DNA of 46,812 nucleotides, from NCBI GenBank assembly GCA_910586045.1, contig CAJUIH010000011.1, positions 3,660 to 50,471 of the forward strand, written 5' to 3'. Made by a program: the position numbers and the translations under genes. The notes beneath the pieces are model-generated. The model had not been told where the DNA came from and did not search any database. It worked only from the letters and a program-made list of their open reading frames with translations. Positions 23,604 through 32,223 of the stretch are shown here, in pieces; within the stretch, counting starts at the first letter, position 1; each line of letters begins with the position of its first letter. Source of the DNA: an uncultured Eubacterium sp. (GTDB lineage: Bacteria; Bacillota; Clostridia; Lachnospirales; Lachnospiraceae).

Positions 23604-24375
23604 GGAGCGTAAAAAATGCCTGCTGTTTGCCGGTACGACGGAAGGACGTCTGCTCGCGGAACGGTTTTACCGGGCGCGGATTCCTTGCACCGTTTGCGTG
23701 GCGACGGATTACGGCGCGCAACTGTTTGCGGGCGGGCCTCTTTTAGAAAGTGTCCAGACGGGCAGGCTGGATGCGCGGCAGATGGAGGCGCTGATTCGAA
23801 AGGAGCGGGCGGCAGTCGTTTTGGATGCCACGCATCCGTTCGCCGTGGAAGCGACCCAAAATATCCGCGCCGCCTGCCAGGCGGCTGCCTGTCCGTACCT
23901 GCGTGTGCTGCGTGATCGGACAAAGCAGGAAACGGACGGCTATGGAGGATCTTTTTGTTTTGCGGATGCGTCGGCTGCGGCGGCATTTTTGGAACGCCAA
24001 GAAGGCAATCTTTTTCTGGCTACCGGAAGCAAGGAGCTGCGGGCGATGGCAGAGCGAATTTCGGACTTGTCCAGAATCTATGTCCGTATTCTGCCGTCGG
24101 CAGAAAACCTGCGCCTGTGCGAGTCGGTCGGGTTAAAGGGCGGGCAGATCATCTGCATGCAGGGTCCGTTCTCCGTCTCTTTAAACAAAGCGATGTTAGA
24201 ACACTGCCAGGCACGCTGGATGGTAACCAAGGATTCGGGTGCGGCAGGCGGATTTTTGGAAAAACGCAGGGCTGCGGAACAAGCGGGCGCTTCCTTTGTG
24301 GTGATTCAAAGGCCGCATGAGACAGAAGGCTATCCCGTTGGCGAGGTGTGGGACCGGGCAATGGCGTATTTATAA
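23596..24375 (+). CDS. cbiJ: Cobalt-precorrin-6A reductase
   Basis: 259 aa. CbiJ/CobK features: N-terminal nucleotide-binding CLLFAGTTEGRLLAERF, VVLDATHPFAVEATQNIRAA near residue 75, YLRVLRD, FLATGSKEL, and the C-terminal WMVTKDSGAAGGFLEK. It reduces the macrocycle of cobalt-precorrin-6A with NAD(P)H. The ATG lies 8 nt inside the end of cbiFH with AAGG-type SD, so the two are translationally coupled. Confidence 0.93.
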   Translation: MNKERKKCLLFAGTTEGRLLAERFYRARIPCTVCVATDYGAQLFAGGPLLESVQTGRLDARQMEALIRKERAAVVLDATHPFAVEATQNIRAACQAAACPYLRVLRDRTKQETDGYGGSFCFADASAAAAFLERQEGNLFLATGSKELRAMAERISDLSRIYVRILPSAENLRLCESVGLKGGQIICMQGPFSVSLNKAMLEHCQARWMVTKDSGAAGGFLEKRRAAEQAGASFVVIQRPHETEGYPVGEVWDRAMAYL

Positions 24376-24394
24376 ATAGAAAAAGGACAGGAAC

Positions 24395-25741
24395 ATGCAA
24401 GTAGGACAAAAGAAAGACGGGCCAGAAAGCAAAAAAAGGACGGTCAGTCTGATCGGAACCGGAATGGGAAGCAAAAAAGGAATGACACAGGAAGCGTTAG
24501 CGGCACTGGATCAGGCAGACCTTATATTTGGGGCGGAGCGTATGCTGCGTTTCGCGCACTGCGGACAAACGGATCCGTTCGGCGTTTCCGCGGCCTGTAT
24601 CTGCGAATACAGGCCGCAGGAAGTCTGCGCCTATTTGCTGGAACATCCGTTGGTACGGCATGCCGTGGTTTTGTTATCCGGCGATACCGGATTTTTCAGC
24701 GGGGCCAAAAAACTGACAGAAGTATTGGCGCCGCATTTTGACCTAAAGATTTTCTGCGGTATTTCGAGCATGTCGTATCTGGCCGCAAAACTATGTATAG
24801 CCTGGGATGATATGGTCCCGGCCAGCCAGCATGGGCGGGACTGTAATTTGATTGGGCTGCTTGCCAGGAAGAAAAAGGTATTTGTGCTGTTTTCGGACGC
24901 CGCGCAGGTGCGCGGGCTGGCTGCGCAGCTTTTGGAATTTGGCATGGGGCAGGTGCAAATGGCAGTCGGCAATAACCTTGGGCAGACGCGGGACAGGAAA
25001 GATGGCGATGGCGCGGAATATATATCCGGCTTTGCCCCGCCCGAAACGTATCTGTCTTACCGCCGGGAAGGCCTGCATGCGGCGGTGCTGGTGTATGCGC
25101 AGGCGGAGGAATTTACCGTGACGGCCGGCATCGCGGATGACGCGTTTGCAAGGGGCGCGGATGCGGGACGTCCGATTCCGATGACAAAAGAGGAGGTACG
25201 TGTGATCTCCCTTTCCAAGCTCAGGCTTAGGGAAGACAGCATTTTGTTTGATATCGGGGCGGGAACCGGGTCTGTGTCCGTAGAAGCGGCCAGATTAGCG
25301 TACCGCGGGATGGTCTATGCTTTTGAAAAAAATCCGGTTGCGGCTGCGCTGATTCGCAAAAACCGTCTTTGGTTCCAGACGCCGAATCTTACGGTAGTAG
25401 AGGGGGATGCGCTTACTTGCCTTAGGACAAACGCGCATCCGGTGCCGACCCACGCTTTTTTGGGCGGAACGGGCGGCAGTATGGCAGACATTTTGGACTG
25501 GCTGTACGCGCGCAATCCAAACATACAGATTGTGGCAAACACCGTGACGCTGGAGTCGCTTTCCGAAATTCTTGCTTACTGCGCGAAACACGGCAGGCGG
25601 GCGGAGTATGTGCAGGTAGCGGTCAGCTCGGCGCGCGAGGCCGGCGTGTATCATATGATGCAGGCGCGCAGTCCGGTTATGGTCGTCCGGCTGTATCACG
25701 AACATGGTGCGGGTTATAAGAGTCAGATCGGGGTTACATAG
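24395..25741 (+). CDS. cbiET: CbiE-CbiT fusion: cobalt-precorrin-7 C5-methyltransferase / C15-methyltransferase-decarboxylase
   Basis: 448 aa. The first half is a CbiE tetrapyrrole methylase (VSLIGTGMGSKKGMTQEAL, LLSGDTGFFSGAKKL, GISSMSYLAAKL). From about residue 265 comes a class I SAM methyltransferase, CbiT (VRVISLSKLRLREDSILFDI, then GAGTGSVSVEAARL, AFEKNPVAAALIRKN, FLGGTGGSM). This is the CobL-like arrangement. It methylates C5 and C15 and removes the C12 acetate carboxyl. The last codons are part of an 11-bp tandem duplication that also supplies the cbiA SD. Confidence 0.94.
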   Translation: MQVGQKKDGPESKKRTVSLIGTGMGSKKGMTQEALAALDQADLIFGAERMLRFAHCGQTDPFGVSAACICEYRPQEVCAYLLEHPLVRHAVVLLSGDTGFFSGAKKLTEVLAPHFDLKIFCGISSMSYLAAKLCIAWDDMVPASQHGRDCNLIGLLARKKKVFVLFSDAAQVRGLAAQLLEFGMGQVQMAVGNNLGQTRDRKDGDGAEYISGFAPPETYLSYRREGLHAAVLVYAQAEEFTVTAGIADDAFARGADAGRPIPMTKEEVRVISLSKLRLREDSILFDIGAGTGSVSVEAARLAYRGMVYAFEKNPVAAALIRKNRLWFQTPNLTVVEGDALTCLRTNAHPVPTHAFLGGTGGSMADILDWLYARNPNIQIVANTVTLESLSEILAYCAKHGRRAEYVQVAVSSAREAGVYHMMQARSPVMVVRLYHEHGAGYKSQIGVT

Positions 25742-25754
25742 GAGTTACATAGGA
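25733..25754 (+). repeat. 11-bp tandem duplication spanning the cbiET stop and cbiA SD
   Basis: GTTACATAGGA occurs twice back to back at 25733-25743 and 25744-25754. The first copy holds the cbiET TAG, the second provides the AGGAG SD of cbiA 8 nt before its ATG at 25762. It looks like a recent slippage event. Confidence 0.9.
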
Positions 25755-25761
25755 GTCATTT

Positions 25762-27186
25762 ATGCAAAATAAGACAACTCATACGATGCCTGGGTTTTTA
25801 ATCGCCGCGGTAAAAAGCGGCAGCGGCAAAACTATGCTGACATGCGGACTGCTGCAGCTATTGAAAAATCATGGGCTGCGTTTGTCTGCGTTTAAATGCG
25901 GACCGGATTTTATCGACCCGATGTTCCACACCCGGGTTTTAAATATCCCGTCCAGAAATCTGGATACTTATTTTACATCCGCAAAGCAGACGCGGGATTT
26001 ATTCACACGCGCGTGTGCCAGGCAGCGCGCGGATCTTGCGGTGATTGAGGGGGTTATGGGATATTATGACGGCGCGGGCATGACTACGGCCGCATCTTCC
26101 TATGAGCTTGCCAGTGTGCTGCAGGTTCCGGCGATACTGGTTGTGGATGCCGCGGGAATGGGCAACTGCGTGGTGCCCATGGTTAAGGGCTATCTGGATT
26201 ACCGCGCGCCGTCGAATATCGCGGGCGTGCTGTTTAACAAGGTTTCTTCCGCTCCTATGTACGCGGCCTTAAAAGAAGCAGTCGAGCGGGAATTAAAGAT
26301 CCGTGCCGTCGGTTATCTGCCGCGCCTTGCGCAGGCGGAAATCGAAAGCAGGCATCTTGGCCTTGTGCGCCCGCGGGAAGTGCAGGATATCAGAAAACGG
26401 GTGCAGTATATGGCGGATGTGATGGAACAGACCGTTGACCGCGGGCTTTTATTGGAAATTGCCGGACTGCATACGCAAAAAAGACAGCATGCAGACCCAT
26501 ATGCATACGGCGATCCCATGACAGGCAATAGCAAAAAGCAGTATCCCAAGCAGCATCTGGGAGGGAAAATAAGGATCGCGGTTGCAAAAGACGAAGCATT
26601 TTGTTTTTATTACCAGGACAACTTGGATTTATTGGAATCCTTGGGTGCCGTGCTGATCCCTTTTTCCCCGCTTTTGGATCAGGCGCTGCCGGACGCCGTA
26701 CAAGGCCTGCTGCTTGGCGGCGGGTATCCGGAACTGTATGCGGCCAGGCTTTGCGCTAATGATGCCATGCGTGCGGATATTTGTCAAAAAATCGCGGACG
26801 GCCTGCCGTTTTTGGCGGAATGCGGCGGGTTTTTATATCTGAAAGAAACATTAGATAACCATCCGATGGTCGGGGCGTTAAGCGGCAGCGCGTTTGCGGC
26901 CAGACAGAAACCGCATTTTGGCTATGTGGAACTGACGGCGCAAACGGATACGGTATTCGGGCCTGTCGGAACAAAGCTGCGGGGCCATGAATTTCATTAC
27001 TACGATACAACGGAAAACGGCAGCGCTTTTCTGGCCCAAAAACCGTTCCGGGATACGTCCTGGATGTGTATGCAGGCAGGGAAAAATTATGCGGCTGGAT
27101 TTGCGCATCTGTATTTTTACAGCAATCCAAAGGCGGCGGAGGCTTTTTTGCATTGCTGCAGGAGATTTCGGGAGGAAACAAGATGA
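25762..27186 (+). CDS. cbiA: Cobyrinate a,c-diamide synthase
   Basis: 474 aa. N-terminal ATPase domain with P-loop VKSGSGKT (residues 17-24) and FKCGPDFIDPMFH; C-terminal class I glutamine amidotransferase domain with nucleophile Cys354 in AECGGFLYL and the late His of GHEFHYY. It amidates the a and c side chains using ATP and glutamine. A stretch near residues 235-258 (HTQKRQHADPYAYGDPMT) between the domains looks like a low-conservation linker. Its stop overlaps the cobT ATG (ATGA). Confidence 0.95.
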   Translation: MQNKTTHTMPGFLIAAVKSGSGKTMLTCGLLQLLKNHGLRLSAFKCGPDFIDPMFHTRVLNIPSRNLDTYFTSAKQTRDLFTRACARQRADLAVIEGVMGYYDGAGMTTAASSYELASVLQVPAILVVDAAGMGNCVVPMVKGYLDYRAPSNIAGVLFNKVSSAPMYAALKEAVERELKIRAVGYLPRLAQAEIESRHLGLVRPREVQDIRKRVQYMADVMEQTVDRGLLLEIAGLHTQKRQHADPYAYGDPMTGNSKKQYPKQHLGGKIRIAVAKDEAFCFYYQDNLDLLESLGAVLIPFSPLLDQALPDAVQGLLLGGGYPELYAARLCANDAMRADICQKIADGLPFLAECGGFLYLKETLDNHPMVGALSGSAFAARQKPHFGYVELTAQTDTVFGPVGTKLRGHEFHYYDTTENGSAFLAQKPFRDTSWMCMQAGKNYAAGFAHLYFYSNPKAAEAFLHCCRRFREETR

Positions 27187-28241
27187 CACCGCTTATATCA
27201 GAAACAATATCCAAAATCCATCCCCTGGATGCGTCCGCCATGCGGGATGCAGCCGCCCGCTGGGATGCTATTGCGAAACCGCTGCACAGCCTGGGGCTTT
27301 TGGAAGATGCCGTAATCCAGGCCGCCGGGATCCAGGGCAGCGCATCCGTTTCTTTTGCCAAAAAGGCGCTTGTTGTCTTTTGTGCGGATAATGGGGTTGT
27401 GGCGGAAGGCGTCACACAGACCGGGCAGGAAGTTACCGCAATCGTTGCGGAAAATTTTTTGGACGCAAAGACCTGTACGTCCATTTTTGCGCAGGATACC
27501 GGGACGGACCTGTATCCGATAGATATCGGAATGGCGGTGGATACGCCGCGCCTTGCCAAGTGCAAAACGGCTTACGGCACGAAAAATATGGCGCACGAGC
27601 CTGCCATGACAATGCGGCAGGCGCAGCAGGCGGTAGAAACGGGGATTCGGGCCGCGGGCCGGCTGAAAGAACAGGGATACCGGATTGTTGCAGCCGGGGA
27701 AATGGGGATTGGAAATACGGCTACCAGCAGCGCGGTCAGCGCCGTTTTGACCGGACAGCCGGCGGCGGTTATGACCGGACGGGGAGCGGGGCTGTCCAGT
27801 GAGGGGCTTGCACGCAAAAGGTTCGTGATAGAGTCCGCGATCGCAAAGCATGCGCCGGATCCAGCCGATCCTTTGGATGTATTGGCAAAAGTAGGCGGCT
27901 TTGATCTGGCTGGTATCGCGGGGCTGTGCCTTGGCGCGGCGGCCTATCGTATGCCGGTGGTGCTGGACGGTTTTATTTCGCAGGCAGCGGCGCTGGCAGC
28001 CGTACGCCTTTGCCCAAAGGCCGCGGATTACCTGTTTGCTTCCCACGCGTCAAAGGAACCGGCCAGCGCATATCTGTTAAACGAGCTTGGCAAAAAGCCG
28101 TTTTTGTCCTGTGAAATGTGCCTGGGAGAAGGCAGCGGCGCCGTCCTTTTGTTCCATTTACTGGACAGCGCGCTGCATGTGTATGACCGAATGCGTTCCT
28201 TTGCGGATATAGAAGTGGAAGCTTATGTACCTTTGGCGTAA
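27183..28241 (+). CDS. cobT: Nicotinate-nucleotide-dimethylbenzimidazole phosphoribosyltransferase
   Basis: 352 aa from ATG 27183, which overlaps the cbiA stop and has GGAGG 7 nt upstream. Family motifs: MRDAAARWDAIAKPLHSLGL, VVFCADNGVVAEGVTQTGQE, AAGEMGIGNTATSSAV, and the catalytic base Glu316 in CLGEGSGAVLL (Glu317 in the Salmonella enzyme). It activates the lower-ligand base as its alpha-ribotide. No gene for making dimethylbenzimidazole (bluB or bza) is in the window, so the native lower base cannot be inferred. Confidence 0.95.
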   Translation: MTPLISETISKIHPLDASAMRDAAARWDAIAKPLHSLGLLEDAVIQAAGIQGSASVSFAKKALVVFCADNGVVAEGVTQTGQEVTAIVAENFLDAKTCTSIFAQDTGTDLYPIDIGMAVDTPRLAKCKTAYGTKNMAHEPAMTMRQAQQAVETGIRAAGRLKEQGYRIVAAGEMGIGNTATSSAVSAVLTGQPAAVMTGRGAGLSSEGLARKRFVIESAIAKHAPDPADPLDVLAKVGGFDLAGIAGLCLGAAAYRMPVVLDGFISQAAALAAVRLCPKAADYLFASHASKEPASAYLLNELGKKPFLSCEMCLGEGSGAVLLFHLLDSALHVYDRMRSFADIEVEAYVPLA

Positions 28242-28275
28242 CAAACAAATCGAAACAGGAAGAAAGGCAGCGTTT

Positions 28276-28902
28276 ATGATTAGTCTGATCATAGGAGGAA
28301 GCGGCAGCGGAAAGTCCGCGTTCGCGGAAGATACCCTGCTGTCCCGTTCAGGCAGCCAGCGGATTTATATTGCTACGATGCAGCCTATGGACCAGGAATG
28401 TCTGGCACGGATTGAAAGGCACCGCGTAATGCGGGCGCAAAAATCATTTCAAACCATAGAATGCTACACCCATCTTCATGAACTGCGGATTGCGGATGCG
28501 CTCGATTCTTTGCATTTGTCAGAAAATTACAGGAATCCTTGTCACGACCGTATGAGATATGATATATTATTGGAATGCATATCAAATTTAGTGGCGAATG
28601 AATGCTTTGCGCCGCAGGGCAGTCCGAATAAGGCCGTGCAGGCTGTGGTAGACGGCGTGCACCATTTGGCGGAACAGGCCGCACAGCTTGTCCTTGTAAG
28701 CAGCGCGGTATTCTCCGACGGGATCGCTTATGATGCGTCCACGAAAGCATATATGCGCTGTCTGGCGCAGGTGCACGCCCGCCTGGCGTACTTTGCGGAT
28801 GAGGTTATTGAAATGGCCGCGGGATATCCGCTGTATTATAAGCGGCCGCAGGGTCCGCGCAAAAAGGAGGGGGCAGGATGCGGTGGATCGGGAGTTTGCT
28901 GA
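28276..28902 (+). CDS. cobU: CobU-like adenosylcobinamide kinase/guanylyltransferase, copy 1
   Basis: 208 aa from ATG 28276 (upstream AGAAAGG). It keeps the Walker A P-loop IIGGSGSGKSAFAE, the segment with the guanylylated His (YIATMQPMDQECLARIERHR) and the acidic LLECISNLVANE. In the C-terminal third, canonical CobU has VSNEVGxGIVP followed by RxFRDxxG. Here it reads VLVSSAVFSDGIAYDASTKA, so those residues are missing although ADEVIEMAAGYPLYYK still aligns. CobU phosphorylates adenosylcobinamide and transfers GMP to it. Whether this copy works alone is uncertain given the missing motif; a complementary paralogue lies after cobS. Confidence 0.85.
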   Translation: MISLIIGGSGSGKSAFAEDTLLSRSGSQRIYIATMQPMDQECLARIERHRVMRAQKSFQTIECYTHLHELRIADALDSLHLSENYRNPCHDRMRYDILLECISNLVANECFAPQGSPNKAVQAVVDGVHHLAEQAAQLVLVSSAVFSDGIAYDASTKAYMRCLAQVHARLAYFADEVIEMAAGYPLYYKRPQGPRKKEGAGCGGSGVC

Positions 28903-29642
28903 CCGCGTTTTCGATGTATTCCAAACTGCGTGTGCCGCAGGTGGAGTGGTCAAACCAGAATATGCGTTATGTGATGTGCTGCTTTCCGCTGGTCGGAGCC
29001 GTAGTCGGCGGCCTTGTATGGCTGGCCGGAATGGGGCTGGCAGATCTGCCGGTTGGGCCGCAGCTTCGTACGGTTCTGCTGGTACTGCTTCCGGTTGTCC
29101 TGACCGGGGGGATTCATATGGATGGGTTTTTGGATACGATGGATGCGCTTGCTTCTTACCAGCCAAAAGAACGCAGGCTGGAAATTTTAAGCGATTCCCA
29201 TTCCGGCGCATTTGCCGTAATCGGCGCGTGCGGCTATTTTCTGTTAGACTACGGCATTTGGTCAGAGATGACGCCGGAGCTGCTGCCGCTTGCCGCCCTT
29301 TCGTTTGTGTTTAGCCGTGTATGCAGCGGATACGCGGTTACAGCATGGAAAAGCGCCAAAAAAAAGGGGCTTGCGGCAGGTTTCCAGCAGGCTTCGGACA
29401 AAAAAACGACCTGCCGACTGCTGTTGATCGAAGGCGCTGCCGTCTTGGGTACCATGTGCCTGCTGAACTGGAAAGCGGCAGTTGCGGCGGCGGGTACGGC
29501 GCTTGCCCTGTTTGGCTATTTCCGTTTTCTTGCCGATCAAAAATTCGGCGGGATTACCGGGGATTTAGCCGGATGGTTTTTACAGGTCTGCGAACTTGGC
29601 ATGGCGGCGGGCCTTGTCGTAAGCAAGTATGTATTTGGGTAA
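28878..29642 (+). CDS. cobS: Adenosylcobinamide-GDP ribazoletransferase (cobalamin synthase)
   Basis: 254 aa, integral membrane. It starts inside the end of cobU (25-nt overlap) with AAAGGAGG. The N-terminal signature (FSMYSKLRVPQVEW) and the metal-binding motif GGIHMDGFLDTMDALAS with the following DSHSGAFAVIGACGYF are as in CobS. Helices follow (LLPLAALSFVFSRVCSG, AAVAAAGTALALFGYF). It joins adenosylcobinamide-GDP and the activated lower ligand at the membrane. Confidence 0.94.
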   Translation: MRWIGSLLTAFSMYSKLRVPQVEWSNQNMRYVMCCFPLVGAVVGGLVWLAGMGLADLPVGPQLRTVLLVLLPVVLTGGIHMDGFLDTMDALASYQPKERRLEILSDSHSGAFAVIGACGYFLLDYGIWSEMTPELLPLAALSFVFSRVCSGYAVTAWKSAKKKGLAAGFQQASDKKTTCRLLLIEGAAVLGTMCLLNWKAAVAAAGTALALFGYFRFLADQKFGGITGDLAGWFLQVCELGMAAGLVVSKYVFG

Positions 29643-29696
29643 GCAACGGTGCAAGGAAAACGGCAAAATCAGTACAACAGGCAGAGGAATGTAATT

Positions 29697-30101
29697 ATGA
29701 TCTTAGTAACGGGCGGCATTTACCAGGGAAAGCGCCGATTTGCGGAAACACAACTATTAAAACGCGCGGACGGGCCGCAGCCGGATGGACGCATTTTGCG
29801 GGCAGACGGCGCGAGGGAGGATTTTGCTCAGGCCGTACTGCTTACGGAATTTCAATCGTATATCCGCCGGCAGGTACATGCGCACGTATCTATGCAGGAA
29901 TTGACCTGTGATCTGGAACAGCTTTTAGCGGAAAATCCGGATGTCGTGATTACGATGAGCGAAACCGGCAGCGGCATCGTTCCCATGCAAAAATTCGAGA
30001 GGGACTGGCGCGAGGCTGCCGGACGGGCCGGCGTCTTTCTTGCGAAACGGGCGGACATGGTTTACCGTGTGATGGCGGGAATCGGAATCCGGATCAAATA
30101 A
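29697..30101 (+). CDS. Short CobU-like paralogue, copy 2
   Basis: 134 aa from ATG 29697 (AGAGGA about 9 nt upstream); canonical CobU is about 180. The C-terminal half matches CobU closely: VVITMSETGSGIVPMQKFER, then DWREAAGRAGVFLAKRADMV and YRVMAGIGIRIK. The N-terminal P-loop region is degraded: VTGGIYQGKRRFAE has Arg where Ser/Thr should follow the Lys. The IAT...RIxxHRxxR segment carrying the guanylylated His and the LLECL segment are absent. So it holds the motifs that copy 1 lacks and lacks those that copy 1 holds. It may be a partner subunit of copy 1 or a decaying duplicate. Confidence 0.8.
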   Translation: MILVTGGIYQGKRRFAETQLLKRADGPQPDGRILRADGAREDFAQAVLLTEFQSYIRRQVHAHVSMQELTCDLEQLLAENPDVVITMSETGSGIVPMQKFERDWREAAGRAGVFLAKRADMVYRVMAGIGIRIK

Positions 30102-30167
30102 AGATGCAAGGTAAAGATTAAGGAGAAACATAAAGATAAGCATAAAGATAAAGGGGTGTCTGGGACA

Positions 30168-31166
30168 ATGTCTGCCGTATTATACGATCCGATTACAAGA
30201 AAAATGATCCTGCTTACAGCGGCGCTACTTTTGGATTGGCTGTTTGGCGATCCGCATGGGCTGTGGCATCCCGTACAGGGGATCGGCGCTTTGGTAACGC
30301 GCTTAGAACGCGCGCTGCGCCGGATTTTCCCGGCGGCATCCTGCATGCAGATGGCTGCGGGCGGCTGTATGGTTGTTTGCGTATTGTGCTGTGTCGCCAT
30401 AATCGTGGCAGGAGTGACGGCGTTCTTTTATCGCGTACATTTTTTTGCAGGATTTCTTGCGGAGTTATATTGGTATACCAGCGCGCTTGCGGCCCGTTCG
30501 CTGCATCGGGAAAGCCGGAATGTGCGGCTGGCGCTGGAGCGGGATGGGCTGTCCGCAGGGCGTACGGCGGTATCTATGATCGTAGGGCGGGATACGAGAG
30601 CGCTGGACGAAGCCGGGGTGGTCCGTGCGGCGGTGGAAACAGTGGCGGAAAATACGTCCGACGGCGTGGTCGCGCCGATGCTGTATCTTGCCGTCGGCGG
30701 ATGCGTCGGCGGATGGCTTTATAAGGCGGTAAATACCATGGATTCTATGGTTGGTTATAAAAACGAAGCCTATCTGTATTTTGGACGTGCGGCGGCGAAA
30801 TTAGACGACGCGGTCAATTTTGTTCCGGCAAGGCTTTCCGCCTGGTTTCTGCTTGCGGCCTGCGTGCTGTTTCGTATGCATCCGGGGCGGGCGCACACCA
30901 TTTACCGCAGGGACAGGCGAAAGCACGCAAGCCCAAACGCGGCCCATACAGAAGCGGTTGTAGCCGGAGCGCTCGGCGTCCGGCTTGCCGGGGATGCCGT
31001 TTATTTTGGCAAAACCGTAAAAAAGGCGTTTATTGGAGATGCCAGCAGGCAGATTGGGCGGGAGGACATCCGCCTTGCGGCCCGCCTGATGTATGGGGCG
31101 CAGGCAGCCGCCTATGTATTCTGCATGGGGATGCTGTTTTTGGAAGCAGGCTGTGTTGTCATATAA
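30168..31166 (+). CDS. cbiB: Adenosylcobinamide-phosphate synthase
   Basis: 332 aa, multi-spanning membrane protein. The family start LLLDWLFGDPHGLWHPVQGI is present, as are SMIVGRDTRALDEAGVVRAA, TVAENTSDGVVAPMLY, NTMDSMVGYKNEAYLYFG and DDAVNFVPARLSA. It attaches aminopropanol (or its phosphate) to the corrin f side chain. The ATG at 30168 has AAGGGG 11 nt upstream; GTG 30156 overlaps that site. The leader holds a small repeat (CATAAAGATAA twice, about 30129-30151). Confidence 0.93.
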   Translation: MSAVLYDPITRKMILLTAALLLDWLFGDPHGLWHPVQGIGALVTRLERALRRIFPAASCMQMAAGGCMVVCVLCCVAIIVAGVTAFFYRVHFFAGFLAELYWYTSALAARSLHRESRNVRLALERDGLSAGRTAVSMIVGRDTRALDEAGVVRAAVETVAENTSDGVVAPMLYLAVGGCVGGWLYKAVNTMDSMVGYKNEAYLYFGRAAAKLDDAVNFVPARLSAWFLLAACVLFRMHPGRAHTIYRRDRRKHASPNAAHTEAVVAGALGVRLAGDAVYFGKTVKKAFIGDASRQIGREDIRLAARLMYGAQAAAYVFCMGMLFLEAGCVVI

Positions 31167-31182
31167 ATGGAAGGAGTAGATC

Positions 31183-32223
31183 ATGTATCAGCACGGAGGA
31201 AATGTATTTTTTCAAAAATCCTGTATTGATTTTTCCGCGAATATAAATTTCCTGGGGATTCCGGATTCGGTTATGAGCGCGGCAAGAAGCGGGCTTACAG
31301 CGGCGGTGCATTATCCGCAGGAATATAACGGGACGCTGTCGGAGCATATCGCGCAGTGGGAAAGCGTAAGGCCGGAGCATGTATTTTGCGGGAACGGCGC
31401 TTCGGAAATTATCCGTACGCTTGCGCAGGTATTAAGACCGAAAAAAGCGCTGCTTCCGGCGCCGGGTTTTGAAGAATACACAAGGTCCCTGGCTGCGGTG
31501 GAATGCGGCATTACCTATTATTATACAAAAGAGTCTGCTGGTTTCCGCATCCCGCTGGACGATTTCTGCGCGCATATTACACAGGAAACAGACGTCGTTT
31601 TTTTGTGCAACCCGAATAATCCAACGGCGGTTTTATATGACCGCGCATTTTTGGAAGCGGTATTGGCGCGCTGTGAAGACATGCACGCGGTACTGATTTT
31701 GGATGAGTGTTTTTTGGATTTTGTAGAAGACGCGCCGCAGCGGACGATGCGCAAAGAAGACGCCAGCCGCTCTTTGTTTATTATCAAGGCGTTTACCAAG
31801 ATCTTTGCGATGCCGGGAATCCGGCTGGGCTATGGCCTTTGTACGGACGCGGGGCTGATGGAAAACCTGCGGCAGGCGGTGCAGCCTTGGAATGTATCGA
31901 CAGTAGCGCAGCGCGCGGGCATTGCCTGTACAAAAGAGGCGGCATTTGTACGCAAAACGATGCAGGAAACCGCAAAAGAACGGGCATGGCTGCTGGAAAA
32001 AATGGAGCAGGCAGGAATTGCGGGCGCGCATGGCGAAGCGAATTTTATCTTTTTTAAGAGCCGGCCGGGCCTGCATCCGTTTAGTATTATGAGGGGGATT
32101 ATGCTGCGCGACTGCAGTAATTTTGAAGGGCTTACGCCGGGGTATTACCGGGTAGCCGTACGCAGCCGGCAAGAAAACAAAAAGCTCGTCGAGGTGTTGG
32201 AACAATGGCAAAACCAATCATGA
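31183..32223 (+). CDS. cobD: L-threonine-O-3-phosphate decarboxylase
   Basis: 346 aa, fold type I PLP enzyme. HGGN near the N-terminus, FSANINFLGIP, GNGASEIIRTLAQ, FLCNPNNPTAV, ILDECFLDFV, and the PLP-binding Lys206 in AFTKIFAMPGIRLGYG. Related to histidinol-phosphate aminotransferases; in this cluster the CobD assignment is by far the most likely, providing aminopropanol phosphate for CbiB. GGAGG-type SD; its end overlaps the cbiP start by 19 nt. Confidence 0.92.
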   Translation: MYQHGGNVFFQKSCIDFSANINFLGIPDSVMSAARSGLTAAVHYPQEYNGTLSEHIAQWESVRPEHVFCGNGASEIIRTLAQVLRPKKALLPAPGFEEYTRSLAAVECGITYYYTKESAGFRIPLDDFCAHITQETDVVFLCNPNNPTAVLYDRAFLEAVLARCEDMHAVLILDECFLDFVEDAPQRTMRKEDASRSLFIIKAFTKIFAMPGIRLGYGLCTDAGLMENLRQAVQPWNVSTVAQRAGIACTKEAAFVRKTMQETAKERAWLLEKMEQAGIAGAHGEANFIFFKSRPGLHPFSIMRGIMLRDCSNFEGLTPGYYRVAVRSRQENKKLVEVLEQWQNQS

